Assembly (NCBI GenBank): GCA_046343415.1
Contig: JBKDNL010000097.1
Span: 1-13,862, forward strand
Direction of reading: 5' to 3'
Source: JALHMQ01 sp020248785
GTDB taxonomy: Bacteria > Pseudomonadota > Gammaproteobacteria > Burkholderiales > Burkholderiaceae_F
Length of the DNA stretch: 13,862 nucleotides
The notes under the pieces are model-generated. The model was not told the DNA's origin. It saw nothing but the letters and a program-made list of their open reading frames with translations, and searched no databases. A program made the position numbers and the translations under genes. Below are positions 5,696 through 13,185 of the stretch, piece by piece (the first letter of the stretch is position 1; each line of letters opens with the position of its first letter).

Positions 5696-6788
5696 GCCCC
5701 GAGGCCGTGACGAGGAAGGTGATGAGCGCCGCGTCGCGTTGCGGCTCGTCCTTGAGCGCGACCAGCAGGCCGTTGCCGATCGTCCCCAGCAGCGCCAGGC
5801 CCGCAATTGCGAGCACCAGCTCGCGCGGAAACGCCGCGAACAGCGCCGTGACCGCCGCGCTGAACAGGCCCAGCAGCAGGTAGAACACGCCGGCCGCCAC
5901 GGCGGCGGTATAGCGGCGTCGTGGGTCGGCATGCGCTTCGGGCCCCATGCAGATCGCCGCGGTGATCGCCGCCAGATTGAATGCAAAGCCGCCAAAGGGC
6001 GCGAGCGCGGCGGTCGCCAGCCCCGTCGACGCGATGACCGGCGACAGCGGCGGCGCATAGCCATGTGCCTTCAGGGTAACCACCCCCGGCACGTTCTGCG
6101 AGGCCATGGTCACGACAAAGAGCGGCAACGCCACACCGACGATCGCCGCCACCGAGAACTGCGGCAGCACGAGCTGCGGCCGCGTGAGCGCCACCGACAG
6201 ATCGACCTCGCCGAGCGCGCCCTGCGCCGCGGCGATGGCGATGCCGGCCGCGAACGCACCGACCACCGCATAGCGCGGCACGACAACGCGCAGGACGAGA
6301 AAGACGATGAACATGCCGCCGACCAACGCCAGCTGGGTCGCCATGGAGGCGAACGCGTCAAGGCCGAAGCGCAGCAGCACGCCGGCCAGCATGGCGGAGG
6401 CCAGCGGCAGCGGCAGTTGCTGCATCAGCCGCTCGAACCAGCCGGTGGCGCCCACGACGAAGACGAGAACGCCGCAGACGACGAGCGCGCCGATGGTTTG
6501 CGGCAGCGGCACTCCGGCCACGCTGGTGATCAGCAGTGCGGCCCCCGGGGTGGACCAGGCGGTCAGAACGGGCATGCGGTAGCGCAGCGACAGGCCGATG
6601 GAGGTCGCGGCCATGCCGATGCCCAGGGCCCAGAGCCACGAGGCCGTCTGCGCCGGCGTCGCACCCGCCGCCCGGGCCGCCTCGAACACGATCACGGCAG
6701 AGCTCGTGAAGCCCACGAGCACGGCAACGAAGCCCGCCACGACGGCGGACAACGAAACATCACGCCAGAGCGAGGGGGCGCCGCTCAA
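5613..6788 (-). CDS. benE: BenE family benzoate transporter
   Basis: This integral membrane protein of 391 residues has about 11-12 hydrophobic segments and matches BenE, the benzoate/H+ symporter family of the inner membrane. Typical stretches are VVAGFVAVLVGFTSSAVIVF near the N-terminus, LRYRMPVLTAWSTPGAALL, FVVTMASQNVPGVVTLKAHG, and FGGFAFNLAAITAAICMGPE with the following HADPRRRY. The frame is open far upstream, but that part is a shadow of arfB. The best start is TTG at 6788, which overlaps the arfB TGA stop as TTGA and gives a normal family length; no in-frame ATG fits. This implies translational coupling to arfB. No benzoate catabolic genes are in the window, so the true substrate may be another aromatic acid or unknown. 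Confidence 0.9.
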   Translation of the reverse strand: MSGAPSLWRDVSLSAVVAGFVAVLVGFTSSAVIVFEAARAAGATPAQTASWLWALGIGMAATSIGLSLRYRMPVLTAWSTPGAALLITSVAGVPLPQTIGALVVCGVLVFVVGATGWFERLMQQLPLPLASAMLAGVLLRFGLDAFASMATQLALVGGMFIVFLVLRVVVPRYAVVGAFAAGIAIAAAQGALGEVDLSVALTRPQLVLPQFSVAAIVGVALPLFVVTMASQNVPGVVTLKAHGYAPPLSPVIASTGLATAALAPFGGFAFNLAAITAAICMGPEAHADPRRRYTAAVAAGVFYLLLGLFSAAVTALFAAFPRELVLAIAGLALLGTIGNGLLVALKDEPQRDAALITFLVTASGLTLWSMGSAFWGLVAGLLALAVRRLKP

Positions 6789-7192
6789 TCGCGCACCGGT
6801 CCGCGCAGCGCCTTGACTTCTCCGCGCTTGATTTTCGACTCGACCCGCTTGCGCCGCGAGGTTCGGGTCGGCTTGGTCGCCCGGCGCATGGGCGCGACAT
6901 AGGCTGCGGTATCGAGCAGCTCGTGCAGGCGGGCCAGCGCCTCGGCGCGGTTCTTCTCCAGACTGCGGTGCTGCTGGGCCTTGATGTTGATGACCCCGTC
7001 GGTCGAAACGCGGCTGTCGCGCAGCGCCAGCACCCGCGTCTTCAACGCATCGGGCAGCGCGGCCGCGTGAACGTCGACGCGCAGGTGCGCCGCGTTGGAC
7101 ACCTTGTTGACGTTCTGTCCACCGGCCCCCTGCGCGCGGACCGCCTGCCAATGCAGGTCGGCGTGATCGAGCGTGTAGGCAATGCGCGGCAT
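6785..7192 (-). CDS. arfB: Alternative ribosome-rescue factor B (peptidyl-tRNA hydrolase)
   Basis: A 135-residue protein that frees ribosomes stalled on mRNAs lacking a stop codon by hydrolysing peptidyl-tRNA in the A/P-site region. The release-factor GGQ motif is at residues 24-26 in AQGAGGQNVNKVSNAAHLRVD, which is the characteristic ArfB context. The C-terminus is very basic (RATKPTRTSRRKRVESKIKRGEVKALRG), matching the tail that enters the empty mRNA channel. The length is normal and there is no codon-recognition domain, separating it from RF1/RF2. The ribosome site before ATG 7192 is weak. Its stop codon overlaps the TTG start of benE, so the two form a coupled pair. The combination has no obvious functional logic and may simply be a local operon arrangement. 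Confidence 0.95.
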   Translation of the reverse strand: MPRIAYTLDHADLHWQAVRAQGAGGQNVNKVSNAAHLRVDVHAAALPDALKTRVLALRDSRVSTDGVINIKAQQHRSLEKNRAEALARLHELLDTAAYVAPMRRATKPTRTSRRKRVESKIKRGEVKALRGPVRD

Positions 7193-7445
7193 GCCCGCGA
7201 GGCTACACGGGCGGGCTACGCGGGTGGCTGGATGCCGCGGTCCCGCCTCGGCCGATGGTTAGTCGCGACGACGAGGCTCAACGCCCCGCTGCGACGATCG
7301 ACAGTGCAATCCGCGGCGGCGGCGCTGCCGCCGAGGCGAGCACGATCAGGATGTCGACCCCCATTTGCAGCTTGCCGGCATCATAGACACGCCGCTGTTG
7401 CAAAGACAGCGCCGGCACATGGATCCCGCCCAGGGCCTCGTCAGG
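7193..7445. other. Intergenic region upstream of arfB
   Basis: These 253 bp lie between the stop of the Spy-like gene and the start of arfB, both on the minus strand. They presumably hold the arfB promoter and the end of the Spy-like transcript. GC-rich self-complementary stretches occur around 7313-7335 but no clear terminator with a T-run was seen. The minus-strand frame of the Spy-like gene stays open for 55 codons beyond its stop, which I judge to be chance. Confidence 0.4.
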
Positions 7446-7931
7446 TCACTCCGCCAACGGGATCGCCTTGGCCGCCTCGAAACGCTTGACAGCCTGGAGC
7501 TTGCTCTCCACCTGCACGTAGCGCGCGGCCCGGGTCGCCGGTAGGACCTTCTTCAACTCAAGATAGTGCTTCTTGCGCAGCTTGGCCTCCTCGGCATTGG
7601 CGTCGAGCGCCTCGCGGATCAAGCGGTCGGCATTGGCATCGGTCAGCTTGCCTTCCGCCGCGACATAGTCGACCACGGCGCGCGTCTGGCGGCGGTTGAC
7701 CGGCTCGAGCTCGCGCTGGAACTTCTCATACAGCGGCCAGAACTTGGCCGCCTCCTCGGGTGACAGCTTCATCGCCTTGGCGACGAGCCCGCGCTTGTCG
7801 CTCTGGATCTGAGCGAGCAGCGCCGCCGAGTCCACTTGCGTGGCCTGCTGCGCATGCGCCGTTGCCAGCAGCGCCGTTGCCACGACGACGCCGGCCAGTC
7901 GCGCCATCAGTCTCGTCGAACCAGTGATCAT
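7446..7931 (-). CDS. Exported helical protein resembling Spy/CpxP-type periplasmic proteins
   Basis: The 161-residue product starts with a signal peptide (STRLMARLAGVVVATALLATAHA, cleavage likely before QQ at residue 28), so it is periplasmic. The mature part is almost wholly helical and charged: LSPEEAAKFWPLYEKFQREL (residues 57-74), LTDANADRLIREALDANAEE, and VLPATRAARYVQVESKLQAVKRF (129-151). The last resembles the LTXXQ-type segment of Spy/CpxP relatives, where it sits at the end of a helical hairpin. Role as a metal- or stress-related periplasmic chaperone is inferred from form only. ATG 7931 has AAGGA six bases upstream; ATG 7952 in the same frame has GGAGG eight bases upstream and is also possible. 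The gene lies behind a two-component operon but after that operon's terminator, so it likely has its own promoter. Confidence 0.8.
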   Translation of the reverse strand: MITGSTRLMARLAGVVVATALLATAHAQQATQVDSAALLAQIQSDKRGLVAKAMKLSPEEAAKFWPLYEKFQRELEPVNRRQTRAVVDYVAAEGKLTDANADRLIREALDANAEEAKLRKKHYLELKKVLPATRAARYVQVESKLQAVKRFEAAKAIPLAE

Positions 7932-8332
7932 TGTTGTTCCTTTCGCTGTCATGGAGGTTGCCTCCGGGTTCGCGACGATGCCAGCTTGCATGACGCGCCA
8001 ACGCGCGCTGCCGGCGACCATGGTGGTTGCGGCGATCGCACAAGCCCCGCAAGCGCCATAAGCCCGAGCATGTGCAAGCGTAGCGCCCTTGCGTGTCGTG
8101 TCGGCCATGCGCAGCCACCTCCGCCCTGTCCCTGCCGCCTGCAGTGACGTCGGTCAAGCAGACCAGCAGGCCAGAGCCCCCATTTGCAGCGAGCCGCTGG
8201 AGTCGCTCTGCTCGCGGCGGCCCGAGCCGAAACGAAGCTGTTGCCACTGCTACGGGCGCGAAAGCTTGGGCGGCCGGACCGCTTGGTGGAAGGTTGAGGA
8301 GGCGCGCACGCACGCCGAGAGAGACTACGGGC
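7932..8332. other. Long noncoding region upstream of the Spy-like gene
   Basis: About 400 bp on either strand without a believable gene; open frames here lack family features and ribosome sites. It should carry the promoter and leader of the Spy-like gene. Apart from the small hairpin at 7953-7965, nothing specific was seen, and I could not fix a -35/-10 pair. Confidence 0.45.
7953..7965 (-). promoter_or_regulatory. Small hairpin over a Shine-Dalgarno sequence
   Basis: On the minus strand GGAGG and CCTCC form a 5-bp stem with a CAA loop directly before ATG 7952. The GGAGG is the natural ribosome site for that ATG, so folding would hide it, while the AAGGA for ATG 7931 stays free. This may choose between the two starts or tune translation. 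A short stem in GC-rich DNA can also be chance. Confidence 0.3.
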
Positions 8333-8366
8333 AAAAAAATGGCGCCGGTCCGGTCGGACAGGCGCC
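8333..8366 (-). terminator. Rho-independent terminator of the two-component operon
   Basis: Read on the minus strand, GGCGCC, one unpaired base, GTCC, loop GACC, GGAC, one unpaired base, and GGCGCC form a 10-bp stem with a single internal T/C mismatch. It is followed by A and seven T (8333-8339 on the plus strand are A). It begins 66 bp after the sensor kinase stop. This is the clearest intrinsic terminator in the window. Confidence 0.85.
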
Positions 8367-8419
8367 TTAGTTGAGGACAGCACCGCGAAGCGCTGTTGGA
8401 CGAAACCTACGCCGCGACA

Positions 8420-8435
8420 CTTAACAGCGACTTAA
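8420..8435. promoter_or_regulatory. CTTAA direct repeat, OmpR-family box candidate
   Basis: CTTAA occurs at 8420-8424 and 8431-8435, an 11-bp period or one helical turn. Direct TTAA-type half-sites at this spacing resemble boxes bound by PmrA/QseB-type response regulators, and the neighbouring operon encodes such a regulator. The site overlaps the sensor kinase stop codon, an unusual place. The nearest downstream gene is the Spy-like one, about 490 bp away on the minus strand. Confidence 0.3.
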
Positions 8436-9775
8436 GGTCTGCAAGAAAGGTCGTCAAGAGGGTCCGGCAAACCCGGGCTGGTGGGCAGGCACAGCACCAC
8501 GGTCGTGCCGCGGCCAGGGGCAGCCTCGGCGATGTGCACGCTGCCACCGTGCAGCCGCGCCACTTCGCGCACGATCGCCAGGCCCAGCCCGCTGCCCGGA
8601 GCAGTGCTGTCGCGCCCGCGGTAGAACCGGTCGAACACCCGCTCCCGTTCGTCGGCCGGGATGCCGGGGCCGGTGTCGCTGACGCGCAGCGTCCAGCTGT
8701 CGGCCTCCTGGTCCAGGGCCACGCGCACCGCGCCGGCCGGGGTGTAGCGCAGCGCGTTGTCCACCAGGTTGGTGAGGGCCTTGTGGAGCGCCGCTTCGTG
8801 GCCTGCCAGGGAAGCGCGGGCCGGCGTCTCGATCTCGAGCGCGAGTTGCGAGCGCTCCGCGAGGGGGCGCAGTTCGTCGCCCACATTGCGCACCAGTTGC
8901 GCGAGATCGAGCGGTCGGGCCGGCGCGCCTGCCGCCTCCGGATCGAGCCGCGCCAGGGCCAGCAGCTGCGCGACGACATGACTGGCGCGCTTGACACCTG
9001 CCTCCAGGCGCGCGAGCGCGGCGTCACGCTCCGGCCCGTTGGCCCGCTGCGCCAGTTGCGCCTGCAAGGTGACGGCCGTGAGCGGCGTGCGCAGCGCATG
9101 GGCCGCATCGGCCACCAGGCTGCGCTGTTGCTCGAACGCGGCCTGCAAGCGCGCCAGCAGAGCGTTCAGCGCCGCCACCAGCGGTTGCGCCTCGACCGGC
9201 AGGGGCTCCAGCGCGAGCGGGGCAAGGGCGGCCGGCTGACGCTGGCTCAATTGCGCGCCGAGCGCATGGAGAGGTCGCAGGGCACGGCCGACAATCCACC
9301 ACAGCAGCGCCGCGGCCAGCGGGATCAGCACGATGAGCGGCGCAAGGATGCGCAGCGTGAGATACAGGGCGAGCGAGCGCCGCTGCGCCAGTGGCTGCGC
9401 CACCTGGATCGTTTGCACATCATTGGGCAGCGCAAAGACGCGCCACGCCTCGCCCGCGTGTTCGATCGAGCGAAAGCCCTCGGCCCGCGTGGTCGGCAGC
9501 GGCGCCACGTCGCGCGAGCGGTACGGCTGCGCGCGCCGTGCATCGTCCAGTTGCACCAGCAGGCGCTGCTCCGGACGTTGCGCCGAACGCTCGATGCGCT
9601 CGGTGTCCAGCCGCGCGTGATCGCGCAGGGACAGCGCCACCTGCCGCAATTCTTCGTCGAGCAGCTTATCGACCTCGGCACGCGCGCTGGCGTAGGTGAG
9701 CGTGCCGCCAACCAACGCCACTGCCGCGAGCAGCGCCAGCAGCGCGAACAGCAGCCAGCGGCGAATCGAGTGCAT
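8432..9775 (-). CDS. QseC-like sensor histidine kinase
   Basis: A 447-residue inner-membrane kinase that should phosphorylate the regulator encoded just upstream. TM1 is about residues 7-29 and TM2 about 141-162, enclosing a periplasmic sensor domain of about 110 residues. A HAMP-like linker follows, then the dimerisation domain with the phospho-acceptor His226 in LVADAAHALRTPLTAV. The ATPase domain shows the N box (NLVDNALRYTP, 336-346), G1 (SDTGPGIP, 366-373), F box (FDRFYRG) and G2 (GSGLGLAIV). The overall pattern is like QseC/PmrB-type kinases of proteobacteria. The input signal cannot be told. The start overlaps the regulator stop by one base (TGATG), showing translational coupling. An intrinsic terminator follows 66 bp after the stop. 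Confidence 0.95.
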   Translation of the reverse strand: MHSIRRWLLFALLALLAAVALVGGTLTYASARAEVDKLLDEELRQVALSLRDHARLDTERIERSAQRPEQRLLVQLDDARRAQPYRSRDVAPLPTTRAEGFRSIEHAGEAWRVFALPNDVQTIQVAQPLAQRRSLALYLTLRILAPLIVLIPLAAALLWWIVGRALRPLHALGAQLSQRQPAALAPLALEPLPVEAQPLVAALNALLARLQAAFEQQRSLVADAAHALRTPLTAVTLQAQLAQRANGPERDAALARLEAGVKRASHVVAQLLALARLDPEAAGAPARPLDLAQLVRNVGDELRPLAERSQLALEIETPARASLAGHEAALHKALTNLVDNALRYTPAGAVRVALDQEADSWTLRVSDTGPGIPADERERVFDRFYRGRDSTAPGSGLGLAIVREVARLHGGSVHIAEAAPGRGTTVVLCLPTSPGLPDPLDDLSCRP

Positions 9776-10452
9776 CAGCTCGTCTCCGGCTGGTCACTGC
9801 CCAGTGTGTAGCCGACACCGCGCACGTTGCGAATCGCGCCGTCGCCTAGCTTGCGCCGCAGGTGATGGATGTGCACCTCCACGGCATTGCTGCCCACGCT
9901 CTCGTTCCAGCCGTAGAGCCGCTCCTCGAGCTGCGCGCGCGACAGCACGGCGCCGGGCCGCTCGAGCAGTGCATGCAGCAACGCGAACTCACGCGCCGAG
10001 AGCGTGAGCTGGGCGTCGTCGAGCCAGGCCAGGTGCGCGGCGGGGTCGAGCCGCAGGCGCCCATGCGACAGCACGGGGTCTGCGCGGCCCGCGGCCCGGC
10101 GCAGCAGGGCGCGCGCGCGCGCCAGCAGTTCGTCCAAGTCGAACGGCTTGACCAGATAGTCGTCGGCGCCGGCATCCAGACCCCCCACGCGGTCGCTCAC
10201 GGCATCGCGCGCGGTCATCAGCAATACGGGCAGGCTGCCGCCGCGCCCGCGCAGCTCGCGCAGCAGGCTCAGGCCGTCGCGGCCGGGCAGCCCAATGTCG
10301 AGCACCAGCAGCGCATATGGCGTGTCCGCCGCGAGCGCGCGGCTGCCGGCATGCCCGTCCTGCACCCAGTCGACCGCATAGCCGGCACCGCGCAGGCCGT
10401 CAGCGACGGCAGCGCCGATCATCGGATCGTCTTCGACCAGCAGGATGCGCAT
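9775..10452 (-). CDS. OmpR-family response regulator, QseB-like
   Basis: A 225-residue DNA-binding regulator. The receiver domain (about 1-118) has the acidic pair at Asp8/Asp9, phospho-acceptor Asp52 in LLVLDIGLPGRDG, Thr80 in LLMTARD and Lys102 in YLVKPFD. The C-terminal winged helix (about 128-220) has LTLSAREFALLHALLERPGA and the recognition region ERLYGWNESVGSNAVEVHIH, close to QseB/TctD/PmrA-type regulators, and ends NVRGVGYTLG. It is the first gene of a two-gene operon with the sensor kinase. The ribosome site before ATG 10452 is poor. Targets may include the Spy-like gene downstream or its own promoter; this is inference. Confidence 0.95.
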   Translation of the reverse strand: MRILLVEDDPMIGAAVADGLRGAGYAVDWVQDGHAGSRALAADTPYALLVLDIGLPGRDGLSLLRELRGRGGSLPVLLMTARDAVSDRVGGLDAGADDYLVKPFDLDELLARARALLRRAAGRADPVLSHGRLRLDPAAHLAWLDDAQLTLSAREFALLHALLERPGAVLSRAQLEERLYGWNESVGSNAVEVHIHHLRRKLGDGAIRNVRGVGYTLGSDQPETS

Positions 10453-10598
10453 AAACCCGGCGTTGAACGGACTAAGGGACCTCGAGCAAGAACGTGCCGC
10501 CCCGCCCGCAGGATAAGGAAACTCCAGCCGGGGCGGCAGCGCTGGCTGCGCGGGCCTGCGGTAACGTCCGTGGCTCGCGCTGAGATTCGATCATCAAA
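10453..10598. other. Divergent promoter region of regulator operon and DUF1499 gene
   Basis: The 146-bp gap must hold promoters for both directions. TGCCGCCCC (10495-10503) and GGGGCGGCA (10530-10538) form a 9-bp inverted repeat with a 26-base spacer, which may be chance in GC-rich DNA. No CTTAA-type direct repeat like the one at 8420 is present. Confidence 0.4.
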
Positions 10599-11102
10599 AT
10601 GAGACTCCTGCCCGCCCTCGCCCTTGCGCTCATCATCGGCCCCATCGTGCCGCTGGTCGCCGGCCAGCTCGGCTTCCTCAAGGGCACGCTGCCGACGGAT
10701 CTGGGCGTGAAGGACGGCAAGCTCAAGCCGCCCTCGCGTACCGAGAATTCGGTGAGCAGCCAGGCCGGGTTGTACGACTGGGAGGCCGCAAAGCATGCGG
10801 CGATCGAGCCACTGCGCTATGTCGGCACCGGCCCGGACGCGGGGGCGCAGGCGCTGACGCGCATCGGCGAGATCGTGCTCAAGATGCCGGGCGCCCGCAT
10901 CATGACCTCATCCCCCGACTACCTCTATGTCCAGTTCACGACCCGCTGGCTGCGCTTCGTCGACGATGTGGAGTTCTTCGTCGCACCCGAAGGCGGCGTG
11001 ATCCATGTTCGTTCAGCATCGCGCATCGGCCGCAAGGACTTTGGCGTCAATCGCGCACGGATCGAGCGAATTCGCTCGGCCCTGGCAACGCCTAACCGCT
11101 AA
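10599..11102 (+). CDS. DUF1499 family protein
   Basis: A 167-residue protein. The N-terminus (residues 1-22, LLPALALALIIGPIVPLVAG) is a hydrophobic segment acting as a signal anchor or signal peptide, so the rest lies in the periplasm or on the outer face of the inner membrane. The DUF1499 domain follows: a KLKPPSRTENSVSSQAG segment, then a core with SPDYLYVQFTTRWLRFVDDVEFF, HVRSASRIGRKDFGVNRARIERIRSAL. The paired pattern of RSASRIG plus D-x-GVNR is the family's mark. Its function is unknown. It begins the plus-strand run facing away from the two-component operon, and the S9 peptidase gene starts 41 bp after it, so the two may be co-transcribed. No strong ribosome site is visible. Confidence 0.9.
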   Translation: MRLLPALALALIIGPIVPLVAGQLGFLKGTLPTDLGVKDGKLKPPSRTENSVSSQAGLYDWEAAKHAAIEPLRYVGTGPDAGAQALTRIGEIVLKMPGARIMTSSPDYLYVQFTTRWLRFVDDVEFFVAPEGGVIHVRSASRIGRKDFGVNRARIERIRSALATPNR

Positions 11103-11143
11103 CTGGTCGTGCATCCCCGACTCCAACCTTCCTGAAGCTCCTC

Positions 11144-13144
11144 ATGCATCGCACTGCCCTGCCCGCGCTTGCCGTGGCCTGTGTCCTGACGGCCTGCTCG
11201 ACCCCGGCTACGCCGCCTGGAAACACGCTCACGCCGCCAGCGGCGCTGACCATGACCGGCGTGCCGCCGGTGCCTGCCAGCCTGCCCGCGCGGGTGGGCC
11301 GCTACACCGAGTTCCGCGGCGCCGGCCTCGCTGACATGACCCCCGATGGCGAGCGGCTGCTGGTTGTGTGGCGCGCGGGGCCCGCCAACGCCGAGCGCAC
11401 CCAGCTGCACCTGGCCAGCGCGCCGGGCCAGCAGCTGCGGCAGATCACCACCGCCGACGAACCGACCCGCAGCGGAGACTTCCTGCCGAGCGACCCGAAC
11501 ATCATCGTCTTCGAGCGCGATCGCGGCGGCAACGAGGCCACGCAGGTGTTCCGTCGCGATCTGACCACGGGCATTGAGACTGCGCTGACGGAGCCCGGCC
11601 AGCGCTGCGACGCCGGCATCTTCAATCGCGCCGGCACCGCCGTGCTCGCGACCTGCGCGAAGGTCGACGCAAGCGCCGCGGGCGCGGGCGGCACGGCCAA
11701 CACGGTGTCGCTGATCGACGTGAAAACCGGCAAGCCGCTGGCGCGCTTCGACCTACCGGGGACCGGCTGGTTTGCCGGCGATATGACGGCGGATGACCGC
11801 AGCGTGCTCTTCAACCGCTACATCTCCGCCAGCCAGGCGGAAGTCTGGCGCGTGGAGTTGCACAGCGGACAGCGCACGCGCCTGTTGCCGCGCGAGGGCG
11901 AGGCGCCGGCGCTGCACTTCGGCACCGCATTCACGCAGGACGACCGCCGCTTCACGGTGATCACTGATCGCTTCGGCGAGTTTCGCCAGACCTACCGCTA
12001 CGACCCGCAGTCGCACACGTTCGACCCCGTCACGGCCGATGTTCCGTGGGACACCATGGGCAGCGCGGTGTCGCGCGACCGCAAGCGCGCCGTGTTCATC
12101 ACCAACGAAGCCGGCGTGGGCGTGGCGCGCCTGTTCGACCTTGAAACGCTCAAGCCCCTGCCGCTGCCGCTGCCCAAAGGCACCAACGTGACCGGCGTTG
12201 AGCTGTCAGCCGACGGCAGCCGGCTCGCCTACAGCACGACCTCGCCGTCGGCGCCGTCGGAGATCCGCATGCTCGATCTGCGCGCGGCCGCTGCGCCGGC
12301 CACGCTCGGCACTCTGTGGGTCGCGGCCGACACCGCGGGCATCGATACATCGCGCTTCGCTCCGGTCGAGCAGATCGCCTGGAAGAGCTTCGACGGTCGC
12401 ACCATCACGGGCCTCATCCAGCGCCCCCCCAAGAGCTTCACCGGCAAGCGCCCGGTGCTGATCGACATCCATGGCGGCCCCGAGGCGCAGGCACGCGTCG
12501 GCTTCAATGGCCGCTACAACTTCATCGTCAACGAGCTAGGCATCGCCTTCATCGAGCCGAACGTGCGCGGCTCCACGGGCTTCGGCAAGTCGTTCCACCA
12601 ACTGGACAATGGCAGGCTGCGCGAGGACTCGGTCAAGGACATCGGCGCGCTGCTGGACTGGATCGCGCGGCAGCCGGACCTGGATGCCTCACGCGTGGTG
12701 GTGCAGGGCGGCAGCTACGGCGGCTACATGGCCAATGCGGTGGCGGTGCACTTCTCGGACCGCATCCGCGGCGTGATGCCGGCGGTGGGCATCTCCAACT
12801 TCGTGAGCTTTCTGGAGCGCACCGAAAGCTATCGCCGAGACCTGCGGCGCGTGGAGTATGGCGACGAGCGCGACCCGGCGATGCGCAAGTGGATGGAGGA
12901 GACCGCGCCGCTGAACAACGCGCATCGCATCAAGGTGCCGATGTTCATCATCCACGGCCGCAACGACCCGCGCGTGCCGGTGCAGGATGCCGAGCAGATC
13001 GCCGCCACGGTGCGCAACAACGGCGTGCCGGTGTGGACCATGATCGCCGAGAACGAGGGGCACGGCTTCGGCAAGAAGGAAAACGCCGACTACCTGTTCT
13101 ACGCGCGCGTCAAGTTCCTGCAAAAGCTGTTGCTGGACAAGTAG
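11144..13144 (+). CDS. S9-family serine peptidase, probable lipoprotein
   Basis: A 666-residue prolyl-oligopeptidase-type enzyme that cleaves short peptides. A lipoprotein signal (PALAVACVLTAC, lipobox LTAC with Cys18) suggests it is anchored in the outer or inner membrane facing the periplasm. Residues about 55-400 form the beta-propeller gate with repeated D-G/D-R turns such as MTPDGERLLVVW and LSADGSRLAYST. The C-terminal alpha/beta hydrolase domain (about 410-666) has the oxyanion region DIHGGPEAQ, nucleophile Ser524 in QGGSYGGYMAN, Asp608 in HGRNDPRVP and His640 in ENEGHGFGKKEN. All three catalytic residues are present, so it should be active. Substrate specificity is not readable. The ribosome site is weak; gene may be transcribed from the DUF1499 promoter. 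Confidence 0.93.
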   Translation: MHRTALPALAVACVLTACSTPATPPGNTLTPPAALTMTGVPPVPASLPARVGRYTEFRGAGLADMTPDGERLLVVWRAGPANAERTQLHLASAPGQQLRQITTADEPTRSGDFLPSDPNIIVFERDRGGNEATQVFRRDLTTGIETALTEPGQRCDAGIFNRAGTAVLATCAKVDASAAGAGGTANTVSLIDVKTGKPLARFDLPGTGWFAGDMTADDRSVLFNRYISASQAEVWRVELHSGQRTRLLPREGEAPALHFGTAFTQDDRRFTVITDRFGEFRQTYRYDPQSHTFDPVTADVPWDTMGSAVSRDRKRAVFITNEAGVGVARLFDLETLKPLPLPLPKGTNVTGVELSADGSRLAYSTTSPSAPSEIRMLDLRAAAAPATLGTLWVAADTAGIDTSRFAPVEQIAWKSFDGRTITGLIQRPPKSFTGKRPVLIDIHGGPEAQARVGFNGRYNFIVNELGIAFIEPNVRGSTGFGKSFHQLDNGRLREDSVKDIGALLDWIARQPDLDASRVVVQGGSYGGYMANAVAVHFSDRIRGVMPAVGISNFVSFLERTESYRRDLRRVEYGDERDPAMRKWMEETAPLNNAHRIKVPMFIIHGRNDPRVPVQDAEQIAATVRNNGVPVWTMIAENEGHGFGKKENADYLFYARVKFLQKLLLDK

Positions 13145-13153
13145 GAGGCAGCC

Positions 13154-13185
13154 GCGGGCGCCCCGCCTCAGGTGCGGGCGCCCGC
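13154..13185. terminator. 10-bp hairpin between convergent peptidase and ACR3 genes
   Basis: GCGGGCGCCC (13154-13163) pairs perfectly with GGGCGCCCGC (13176-13185) around a 12-base loop. The hairpin starts ten bases after the peptidase stop and its right arm lies in the last codons of the ACR3 gene. No T-run follows, so it fits a GC-rich bidirectional stop or 3'-end stabiliser. Confidence 0.5.

Noticed and set aside
5505..6902. A 465-codon open frame on the plus strand across benE and arfB
   Set aside because: It is antisense to a clear BenE protein, is extremely rich in Arg, Gln, His and Gly, and has no family features; it reflects the third-position GC bias of the real gene.
7278..7445. 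In-frame open stretch of about 55 codons beyond the Spy-like gene stop (minus strand)
   Set aside because: It reads somewhat protein-like (for example VDILIVLAS) and could suggest a read-through extension, but it has no recognisable family and open stretches of this size are expected in GC-rich DNA.
8396..9811. A 471-codon plus-strand frame across the sensor kinase gene
   Set aside because: It is antisense to a kinase with all expected motifs and shows the same Arg/Gln/His-rich shadow composition.
10495..10538. 9-bp inverted repeat in the regulator/DUF1499 gap as an operator
   Set aside because: Arms are nearly pure G and C with a 26-base spacer, so chance is likely; kept only as a note in the region entry.
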